13,651 nt of DNA from JALWSI01 sp964569095 [NCBI: uncultured Aquificales bacterium] (GTDB lineage: Bacteria > Thermosulfidibacterota > Thermosulfidibacteria > Thermosulfidibacterales), in contig CAZMTB010000006.1 of NCBI GenBank assembly GCA_964569095.1, positions 1 through 13,651 of the forward strand, in the 5' to 3' direction. Made by a program: the position numbers and the translations under genes. Below the pieces are notes generated by a model. The model saw only the letters and a list, made by a program, of their open reading frames with translations. It had not been told where the DNA came from and made no database searches. The stretch's first letter is position 1, and each line of letters opens with the position of its first letter. This document shows, piece by piece, positions 8,406 to 13,651 of this stretch.

Positions 8406-8949
8406 CTCCCCACCTCCTGTAGAGGGCGTGTTCAACTCCCAGTGCATCCAGCACCCGTCCTGCCACAAAGTTGACCAGGTCATCAATCCCAGAAGGCCCG
8501 TGATAGAAGGTCAGAACGGGGGGGAGAATCACCGCTCCCGACCTGGATAGCTTCAGCATGTTCTCTAGGTGAATGGGGCTGAGAGGAGTCTCTCTCGGCA
8601 CCAGAACCAAGGGCCACCCCTCCTTCAGGGCCACGTCTGCCGCCCTCTCCATCAGGTTGCCTGAGACCCCACTGGCAATACGCCCCAGCATACCCATCGA
8701 GCAAGGAACAATCGCCGTCCCACTCAGTCGGTAGGAACCCGATGCCACAGGGGCCTCCCACTCGTGAAGGCAGTGGAGAACTACTCCCTCAGGCCAGTTG
8801 CTAAGATCCACCCCCTCCCCCGCTGCGATGAGCTCACCCTCTTCCGTGAAACAGAGGTGAACCTTCTCTCCTCTACTGGCCAAGGCCTCCACCACCCTCC
8901 TACCAACGCAGACGCCGCTGGCACCTCCTATGCCAACGAAAAAGGCCAC
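8395..8949 (-). CDS. ubiX: UbiX/Pad-type flavin prenyltransferase
   Basis: 184 residues, against about 189 in E. coli UbiX. Motifs include GIGGASG (6-12), [14 protein letters not shown] (81-94), RAADVALKE (102-110), RETPL (119-123), HLENML (127-132) and FYHGP (148-152). The family moves a dimethylallyl group onto FMN to make prenyl-FMN, the cofactor of UbiD-type (de)carboxylases used in ubiquinone, menaquinone or aromatic-acid metabolism; no ubiD is in the window. The start is not clear-cut: GTG 8947-8949 is the first usual start codon and lies five bases after the DUF1015 stop, with AGAAG about ten bases upstream. Two AAG codons and a CTG precede it in frame, which would restore the family's usual N-terminal length. 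CoaC belongs to the same flavoprotein fold, so the ubiX-coaBC pair may reflect old duplication or shared flavin chemistry. Function within the family is inferred. Confidence 0.88.
   Translation of the reverse strand: MAFFVGIGGASGVCVGRRVVEALASRGEKVHLCFTEEGELIAAGEGVDLSNWPEGVVLHCLHEWEAPVASGSYRLSGTAIVPCSMGMLGRIASGVSGNLMERAADVALKEGWPLVLVPRETPLSPIHLENMLKLSRSGAVILPPVLTFYHGPSGIDDLVNFVAGRVLDALGVEHALYRRWGDEG
8412..8418 (-). promoter_or_regulatory. Ribosome binding site of coaBC
   Basis: A full AGGAGGT on the minus strand, six bases before ATG 8405 and inside the 3' end of ubiX. It decides the coaBC start against the longer frame that reaches 8486. Confidence 0.8.
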
Positions 8950-8954
8950 CTTCT

Positions 8955-10229
8955 TCAGTCTTCTAAAGAGTAGAACACCAGCCCCGTGGTGAGTTTGGGG
9001 TAGAAGAAGGTGCTCTTTTGGGGCATGGTATGACCACTCTCTGCAACAGAGGCGATCTCCTCCAGGGTGGGGGCATTGAGAAAGAAGGCGTATCGCCCCT
9101 CTCCGCTATCCACGGCCTCAACCGCCTGGGGTGCATTCTTGAAGTAGATGAGAGGTGCCTCTCTCTCTACCACCTGGGGAGAGAGCCCCAGCACGTCTTC
9201 CACAACCACAGTGTGAAATATGCTAACCTGCAGGTCCTTGAGGGAAGGAGGAAGGTGATCCAGCCTGCCCGGGGGCACCGCCTCTGCCCTGAGCCTCAAC
9301 ACCGAGAAGCCTTCGTTCTTCTCGTAGAGACCAAAGAGATGCTTGTCGTGAGCCGGAACCACGATGTTTAATAGATCATCCAGGGAGTCGGGGCGCGCCT
9401 CCACCCTGCAGAGCGCCCTAAGCCTCTCCCTCACCTCATCCTCTCCCTTGCCCCAGCCACGCCTCAAAACCCTGTGCGTGGGAAGAACGAGCAGTCCAGG
9501 GTCGTTCATGCTCACCAGTGCCATCAGAACGAAGTTGTAGGGCTCTTCACCGGTATGATTAGGATTCTCAGCGATTCTCTGTCTCTGGTAAAGAAGGGCG
9601 GTCTCGTAACGATGGTGTCCGTCTGCAATGAAGATGGACTCTCCCTTCACACCTTCCACAATGAGCTCTTCAACCCGGGCCGGAAGCCTCCAAAGGCTCT
9701 GCTCCAACCCACCGTGGTCCTTGAAGCTGTAAAGAAGCTCGTACCCCGAGGTGTCCCTCGTGAGCTCTTGGTGCACCCCGCTCTCGTCCCTGAAGACCCC
9801 AAAGACCGGGCTAAGGTTAGCCTTCACCTCGTTGTAGAGGCGAAGCCTGTCCTCTTTGGGTCCTGCCAGCGTCTTTTCGTGGGGGAATACCCTCCCCTCC
9901 CCAAAGGGCTCAAGCCTAAGGCGTCCCAGTATCTTCCATCGACAATACTCTCTGTCCTTAACCACAAAGCATTGCTTGTAAAGGTAAAAGGAGGGGGTTG
10001 CGTCTTTCACCAAGACTCCTTCTCTCTGCCACTCCTCAAAGGCCCTGGCAGCCTCACGATACCAGTCTCCCTCTCCCAGGATGAGTCGTACAACGTTGTT
10101 TGGATGTCTCTCTCTCAGCCTCACCCTGTGATCGGGATCAATCACGTCGTAGGGAGGCGCCACCACATCCTCTATGGGTACTTTGGCACCGTCGTACCGA
10201 ATGGCCGCAAAGGGCAAAAAGTCAGCCAT
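8955..10229 (-). CDS. DUF1015 family protein of unknown function
   Basis: 424 residues, typical of the DUF1015 (COG4198) family, for which I cannot name a proven reaction. Conserved blocks are APPYDVI (24-30), PHEKT (116-120), [12 protein letters not shown] (201-212), LPTHRVLR (249-256) and, near the C-terminus, [10 protein letters not shown] (402-411) with TTGLVFY (414-420). The paired histidines and acidic residues in the central motif suggest an enzyme active site, possibly metal- or phosphate-binding; that is inference. No signal peptide or membrane segment is visible, so it should be cytoplasmic. ATG 10227-10229 was chosen because it begins the family-like MADFLPF and has AAGGAG (10240-10245) ten bases upstream; an in-frame TTG at 10253 would add eight residues. 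It follows bioA by 72 bases and ends five bases before ubiX, so it is probably co-expressed with ubiX and coaBC. Confidence 0.9.
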   Translation of the reverse strand: MADFLPFAAIRYDGAKVPIEDVVAPPYDVIDPDHRVRLRERHPNNVVRLILGEGDWYREAARAFEEWQREGVLVKDATPSFYLYKQCFVVKDREYCRWKILGRLRLEPFGEGRVFPHEKTLAGPKEDRLRLYNEVKANLSPVFGVFRDESGVHQELTRDTSGYELLYSFKDHGGLEQSLWRLPARVEELIVEGVKGESIFIADGHHRYETALLYQRQRIAENPNHTGEEPYNFVLMALVSMNDPGLLVLPTHRVLRRGWGKGEDEVRERLRALCRVEARPDSLDDLLNIVVPAHDKHLFGLYEKNEGFSVLRLRAEAVPPGRLDHLPPSLKDLQVSIFHTVVVEDVLGLSPQVVEREAPLIYFKNAPQAVEAVDSGEGRYAFFLNAPTLEEIASVAESGHTMPQKSTFFYPKLTTGLVFYSLED

Positions 10230-10239
10230 ACAAAGGCAT

Positions 10240-10245
10240 CTCCTT
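10240..10245 (-). promoter_or_regulatory. Ribosome binding site of the DUF1015 gene
   Basis: AAGGAG on the minus strand, ten bases before ATG 10229. An out-of-frame ATG at 10237-10239 directly follows the motif, too close to be used. The site favours ATG 10229 over the in-frame TTG at 10253. Confidence 0.6.
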
Positions 10246-10301
10246 GCTCTCAAAAGCTTTCAACTCCCTACCACGGTGGCAGGAATAGCACAACCCGCAC
10301 C

Positions 10302-11639
10302 TCACTCCGTCACCTCCCTTATGGAGAGAATGATGACGTCCATCAGGCGGTTCAACTCCTCTTCGGTGAAGCAGAGGGGAGGAATAACCACGATCACGTT
10401 GCCCAGGGGCCTTATTATCACCCCCTCCTCCCTGGCCCTGTAGATGACCCGGTATCCCATGGTCAACTCAGGGGGATAGGGCTCCTTGGTGGCCTTATCT
10501 TTCACCAGCTCAATGCCCGCCACCAGTCCCTTCTGGCGAACGTCACCCACGTGCTCAAGCAGCTTGCACTCCTCCAGCCTCTCGGAGAGTATACCAGAGA
10601 GCGCTCTCACCCTCTCTAAGGTGTTCTCCCTTTCAAAGATATCCAGGGTGGCCAAGGCAGCCGCACAGGCCAGAGGATTACCCGTGTATGAGTGCCCGTG
10701 GTAGAAGGTCTTTCCCATGTCTCCCACGAAGGCGTCAAAGATCTCTTGGGTGAAGAGGGTTGCCGCCAGGGGAAGGTACCCGCCGGTTATCCCTTTGGCC
10801 AAGGCCATGATGTCAGGCTCCACCTCCTCGTGCTCGCATGCAAACATGGTGCCGGTCCTTCCAAATCCCATGGCAACCTCGTCCAGTATCAGGGGAACGC
10901 CGTATCTCCTGGCAAGTCTCTCAAGGCCCTTCAGGTAACCAGGGGGCATAACTATCATCCCCGCAGCCCCCTGAACCGCAGACTCCGCAACCACGGCTAT
11001 GATCTCCTCGGAGTGAGCACTGAGTATCTCCTCCGCCTTCTCCAAGCACTCCAAACCGCACGAGGGATGGCTCCTTCCCAAGGGACACCTGTAACAATAT
11101 GGAGAGGGAGCATGGTAGGCCGGAAAGAGCAAAGGGCGGTAGCAGGCGTGGAAGAGGTCTATCCCTCCTATGCTCACAGAGCCTATGGTGTCGCCGTGGT
11201 AGGCATTCTGAAGAGAGAGAAACCGGGTTCTCTTTGTATCCCCCTTATTCACCCAGTACTGGTAGGCCACCTTGATGGCCACCTCCATGGCAGTTGAACC
11301 GTTGTCAGAGTAGAACACCTTACTCAGTCTACCTGGAGCCAGCTTCACCAGTCTCTCGGCCAGTAGGGAGGCAGGCTCGTTGGCAAGTCCAAGCATGGTG
11401 GTGTGGGCAATCTTTCCAAGCTGGTTCACTATGGCACCGTCTATTTCAGGACGCCTGTGACCGTGGATGTTCACCCAGAGAGAGGAGACACCGTCCAGGT
11501 AACGCCTCCCCTCGCTGTCTATGAGGTAGGAACCCTCGCCTCCAACGATAACCAACGGGTCTCTCTCCAAATAATCGGACATCTGGGTGAAGGGGTGCCA
11601 GATGTACCTCTTGTCCAGTTCCGCCAGATATTCAGCCAT
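10302..11639 (-). CDS. bioA: Adenosylmethionine-8-amino-7-oxononanoate aminotransferase
   Basis: 445 residues of a fold-type I, class III PLP aminotransferase. BioA moves the amino group of S-adenosylmethionine to 7-keto-8-aminopelargonate, giving 7,8-diaminopelargonate in biotin synthesis. The N-terminal WHPFTQM (14-20) is characteristic of BioA. Also visible are [16 protein letters not shown] (108-123), YHGDTIG (147-153), Asp253 in [11 protein letters not shown] and the PLP-binding Lys282 in [12 protein letters not shown]. The segment 182-198 carries four cysteines (C182, C185, C194, C198; see findings). ATG 11637-11639 overlaps the glycosyltransferase 3' end by eight bases and has AAGGAG (11646-11651) six bases upstream. 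No bioB, bioD or bioF is in the window. Its product serves the biotin-dependent carboxylase that contains AccA, encoded about 8 kb away. Confidence 0.95.
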   Translation of the reverse strand: MAEYLAELDKRYIWHPFTQMSDYLERDPLVIVGGEGSYLIDSEGRRYLDGVSSLWVNIHGHRRPEIDGAIVNQLGKIAHTTMLGLANEPASLLAERLVKLAPGRLSKVFYSDNGSTAMEVAIKVAYQYWVNKGDTKRTRFLSLQNAYHGDTIGSVSIGGIDLFHACYRPLLFPAYHAPSPYCYRCPLGRSHPSCGLECLEKAEEILSAHSEEIIAVVAESAVQGAAGMIVMPPGYLKGLERLARRYGVPLILDEVAMGFGRTGTMFACEHEEVEPDIMALAKGITGGYLPLAATLFTQEIFDAFVGDMGKTFYHGHSYTGNPLACAAALATLDIFERENTLERVRALSGILSERLEECKLLEHVGDVRQKGLVAGIELVKDKATKEPYPPELTMGYRVIYRAREEGVIIRPLGNVIVVIPPLCFTEEELNRLMDVIILSIREVTE

Positions 11640-12414
11640 CTATCTCTCCTTCTCTCTTCAGGCTCTCCTCCCACGCCCGGGAGAACTTCACCATAACGTA
11701 GTAAGACGAAAGGAGGGCTATGAGCAAGCCAGGGAAACCGTCCAGAAAACCCCCCTTCAACAGGTACAACCTGAAAAAGTCCCCCAAAGGACGCAGGGTG
11801 AGGTGGTGCCATCTCACCCGGGTTCCCCTGGCCAGTATGTCCTTGGCAGCCCACTTGGTGTATCGGTCCATCTTGCGAAAGTACTCGTCCAGGCTCTGGT
11901 AGGAGTAGTGAATAAAGTACCCCTCAAGCCTTCCCACGCTACCGTCCACCTCCACGTCTGCATGCACGTGACGCTCCTGGTAACGCCCTCTGTCCCTCAA
12001 GAATAACCGCACATTGGTGTCCTCCCTGGGACTCCACCCCCCGTGGCGCAAGGGATACCCCAGAAAGTGATTGAGCCTGCCAATGGCAAACCCCGCGTGG
12101 GGGGTGTCAGATCTCACCGTTCGCAGAATCTCCTCCTTGAGCTCGGGAGTAACCCTCTCGTCGGAGTCCACCACCAGCACCCAGGGACAAGAGGCTTGGG
12201 GAATGGCCCAGTTCTTCTGGGAGGCAGAATTAATGTACTCACGTTGAATTATCCTGGCACCAAACTCTCTGGCTATATCCAAGGTGCCATCGGTGCTGAA
12301 AGAGTCCACCACCAGAATCTCGTCGGCCCACTCCACGCTCTTCAAGCAGTCGGCCAGGTTCCTCTCCTCGTTGTAGGTGGGCACCAGGGCCGTAACCTTG
12401 GGCTCTACCCTCAA
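11632..12414 (-). CDS. Family 2 glycosyltransferase, lipopolysaccharide-core (WaaE/KdtX-like) type
   Basis: 260 residues of a GT-A fold. Visible are ALVPTYNEE (9-17), [10 protein letters not shown] (35-44), the QKNWA block (66-70) and a DxD motif DSDERV (83-88, Asp83 and Asp85) for metal and nucleotide-sugar binding. The C-terminal third (about 186-245) is basic and aromatic and ends in a hydrophobic stretch (about 221-243), as in WaaE/KdtX-like enzymes that add a sugar to the LPS inner core at the cytoplasmic face of the inner membrane. Donor and acceptor cannot be read from sequence. The start is TTG 12412-12414, chosen because AAGGAGGT (12419-12426) ends four bases upstream and no ATG or GTG begins a full-length protein. 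It is the first gene of the minus-strand operon, diverges from dnaX, and overlaps bioA by eight bases. Confidence 0.85.
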   Translation of the reverse strand: MRVEPKVTALVPTYNEERNLADCLKSVEWADEILVVDSFSTDGTLDIAREFGARIIQREYINSASQKNWAIPQASCPWVLVVDSDERVTPELKEEILRTVRSDTPHAGFAIGRLNHFLGYPLRHGGWSPREDTNVRLFLRDRGRYQERHVHADVEVDGSVGRLEGYFIHYSYQSLDEYFRKMDRYTKWAAKDILARGTRVRWHHLTLRPLGDFFRLYLLKGGFLDGFPGLLIALLSSYYVMVKFSRAWEESLKREGEIDG

Positions 12415-12418
12415 TTCA

Positions 12419-12426
12419 ACCTCCTT
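12419..12426 (-). promoter_or_regulatory. Ribosome binding site of the glycosyltransferase, selecting a TTG start
   Basis: AAGGAGGT on the minus strand is an almost complete anti-16S match and ends four bases before TTG 12414. It is the main support for a TTG start, since no ATG or GTG begins a full-length protein. Confidence 0.75.
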
Positions 12427-12465
12427 ATCCGAAAGGCCATCAGAAGAGGCCCTCTACTGGATTGC

Positions 12466-12477
12466 CCCTATTTAGGG
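12466..12477. repeat. Perfect 12-bp inverted repeat in the glycosyltransferase/dnaX divergent gap
   Basis: CCCTATTTAGGG consists of CCCTA and TAGGG arms around TT. It covers the candidate -10 of the minus-strand operon, so it could be an operator. With no run of T after it and a two-base loop, it does not look like a terminator. No regulator is identified. Confidence 0.4.
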
Positions 12478-12497
12478 CGCCCATGAGACCTTGTAAA
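12469..12497 (-). promoter_or_regulatory. Candidate promoter of the glycosyltransferase-bioA-coaBC operon
   Basis: Read on the minus strand, TTTACA (12497-12492, five of six -35 positions) is followed after 17 bases by TAAATA (12474-12469, three of six -10 positions). It lies about 55 bases upstream of the glycosyltransferase TTG. The putative -10 falls inside a perfect 12-bp dyad. The -35 and spacing are good and the -10 is weak. Confidence 0.3.
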
Positions 12498-12550
12498 GTG
12501 TAGAGATTCCCCTACGCCTGTGCTAAACCCAACGGTAGAAAAACGGGAGA

Positions 12551-12556
12551 GGGAGG
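12551..12556 (+). promoter_or_regulatory. Ribosome binding site of dnaX, selecting a CTG start
   Basis: GGGAGG on the plus strand is followed by a six-base spacer and then CTG 12563. The spacing is ideal for that codon and it is the only purine-rich Shine-Dalgarno-like block near the conserved N-terminus. Confidence 0.65.
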
Positions 12557-12562
12557 ACGACC

Positions 12563-13651
12563 CTGGCATACCAGGTCATTGCGCGGCGTTGGCGTCCACA
12601 GCGCTTCGAAGAGATAGTAGGCCAGCCCTTCGTGGTGAAGGCCCTTACCAGGGCAATAGAGAGAGACCGGATCGCCCACGCCTATCTCTTCTCTGGTCCC
12701 AGGGGAGTGGGCAAGACCACCGCTGCCCGCATCCTGGCCAAGGCCCTCAACTGCGAAAAGGGACCCACACCCACACCTTGCTGTGAATGCTCCTCGTGCC
12801 AGGAGATAGCAAGGGGGGTACACGTGGACGTGGTGGAGATGGATGCCGCCTCCAACAGGGGCATAGAGGAGGTGAGAACCCTGCGGGAGCACGTCAGGTA
12901 CGCCCCCAGCGGGGGTGGTTACAAGATCTACATCATCGACGAGGTCCACATGCTAACCGAGCCCGCCTTTAACGCCCTCCTGAAGACCCTGGAAGAGCCA
13001 CCGTCCAAGGTGGTATTCATCCTGGCCACCACAGAACCACAAAAACTGCCCCTAACCATCCGCTCAAGATGCCAGCACTTCCACTTCAAGGCCCTCTCCT
13101 CCTCAGAGATGGAACTCCTTCTCTCACGCATCGTGGAGAACGAGGGGGTAGAAGTAGAAGAAGGGGTGTTGGGGCTCATCTGCAGGGCGGCTGGAGGCTC
13201 AATGCGAGACGCCCAGATGTTCCTCGAGCAGGCCCTCGCCTTGAGCGAAGGGAAGGTAGTGGTGGAAGAGGTCTCCCAGATGCTGGGCCTGGTGGATCAC
13301 ACCCGCATACTGAAGGCCCTCGACCTGTTGAAGGCCAGAGATTCAAAGGGAATATCCCGGTTCTTCTACTCCCAGGTACTCAACCCCGGCTTCGACCCCT
13401 ACGGTTTCGTCCTGGAACTGGCAGACGCTGCAAGAGCCAGGCTTCTCGAGAGCGAGGGAGAGGAGAGGCTCTTTCTGCAAGGCACCCTGTCCATACTGCT
13501 CTCGCTACTGGAGAGGATGCGCAGACACCCCGCCCCGGATCTCTTGGCGGAAACCGAGCTAATCAAGATCACCCTGCTGCCCCAGCTGGTAGAGGTGGGC
13601 AGGCTCGCACAAGCGGTGGCAAGCCTCGTAAAGGGGAAAACCATCACAAGA
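12563..13651 (+). CDS. dnaX: DNA polymerase III subunit tau/gamma, 3' end missing, apparent CTG start
   Basis: 363 codons are visible before the frame runs off the right edge. It is the AAA+ clamp-loader ATPase of the Pol III holoenzyme. Seen: YQVIARRWRPQRFEEIVGQ (3-21), Walker A GPRGVGKT (45-52), zinc-binding Cys64, Cys73, Cys76 and Cys79, Walker B with DEVH (126-129), sensor-1 LATTEPQK (154-161) and the SRC arginine finger at Arg169, then the start of domain III from about 240. With CTG 12563 as residue 1, the Walker and Cys positions match E. coli DnaX numbering exactly. An in-frame TAG at 12536-12538 and the codons after it leave no ATG, GTG or TTG, and GGGAGG (12551-12556) sits six bases before the CTG. 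The C-terminal tau region and any gamma-producing frameshift site lie outside the window. Confidence 0.95.
   Translation, partial: MAYQVIARRWRPQRFEEIVGQPFVVKALTRAIERDRIAHAYLFSGPRGVGKTTAARILAKALNCEKGPTPTPCCECSSCQEIARGVHVDVVEMDAASNRGIEEVRTLREHVRYAPSGGGYKIYIIDEVHMLTEPAFNALLKTLEEPPSKVVFILATTEPQKLPLTIRSRCQHFHFKALSSSEMELLLSRIVENEGVEVEEGVLGLICRAAGGSMRDAQMFLEQALALSEGKVVVEEVSQMLGLVDHTRILKALDLLKARDSKGISRFFYSQVLNPGFDPYGFVLELADAARARLLESEGEERLFLQGTLSILLSLLERMRRHPAPDLLAETELIKITLLPQLVEVGRLAQAVASLVKGKTITR

Noticed and set aside
10230-10301. 72-base bioA-DUF1015 gap as a separate promoter or attenuator
   Set aside because: I see no convincing -35/-10 pair or stem-loop with a T-run; only the ribosome binding site is supported.
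9474-10619. 381-codon open frame antisense to the DUF1015 gene and bioA
   Set aside because: It spans two clearly conserved genes on the other strand and has no recognisable domain; the same holds for the antisense frame at 7428-8264 over coaBC.
12491-12530. TTGTAAA resembling half of a BirA operator in front of a bioA-containing operon
   Set aside because: The BirA site I know needs a matching inverted half (GGTTTACAA) about 15 bases away; the nearest candidate, GTGCTAAACCC, does not fit in sequence or spacing.
12520-12786. An 88-codon frame over the dnaX start, raising the idea of a frameshift supplying a normal dnaX start
   Set aside because: Its sequence is unlike any DnaX N-terminus, and the dnaX frame is continuous from YQVIARRW onward with E. 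coli-like numbering, so no frameshift is needed.

Overview
The window looks like ordinary chromosome from a Gram-negative bacterium. It carries nine or ten densely packed housekeeping genes and no tRNA, rRNA, CRISPR array, insertion sequence or prophage gene that I can see. A glycosyltransferase of the lipopolysaccharide-core type, an EpmA-type EF-P lysine ligase, the dnaE-accA pair and a DUF1015 gene together fit a deltaproteobacterial (Desulfobacterota-like) lineage. Arginine is often AGG/AGA, isoleucine often ATA, and the sense strands are purine-rich, which hints at a thermophile. Both taxonomic guesses are inferences of low to moderate confidence.

Layout, left to right. (1) Plus strand, 2-1491: the 3' part of a DUF374 lysophospholipid acyltransferase-like gene, then epmA two bases later. 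(2) Minus strand, 5953-1470: dnaE (Pol III alpha) followed by accA (acetyl-CoA carboxylase alpha), with two bases between stop and start. The 3' ends of accA and epmA overlap tail to tail by 22 bases. (3) A 222-base divergent gap, then fabH on the plus strand (6176-7168). (4) Minus strand, 12414-7221: a five-gene run of family-2 glycosyltransferase, bioA, DUF1015 gene, ubiX-like flavin prenyltransferase and coaBC. Four of its members overlap or nearly touch. (5) A 148-base divergent gap, then dnaX (Pol III tau/gamma) on the plus strand, running off the right edge.

Several genes meet around acetyl-CoA. BioA makes a biotin precursor, biotin is the cofactor of the carboxylase that contains AccA, CoaBC makes the CoA precursor phosphopantetheine, and FabH condenses acetyl-CoA with malonyl-ACP to start fatty acid synthesis. 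DnaE and DnaX are two subunits of the same replicase. EpmA modifies elongation factor P, and the acyltransferase-like protein and the glycosyltransferase probably serve the envelope.

I did not find a clear new system. The points most worth a second look are: dnaX, which has no in-frame ATG, GTG or TTG at its N-terminus and appears to start at CTG; the uncharacterised DUF1015 gene tightly coupled to ubiX and coaBC; a perfect 12-bp dyad on the putative promoter of the bioA-coaBC operon; and repeated CAAGGCC elements upstream of dnaE. No gene-free stretch reaches 300 bases.
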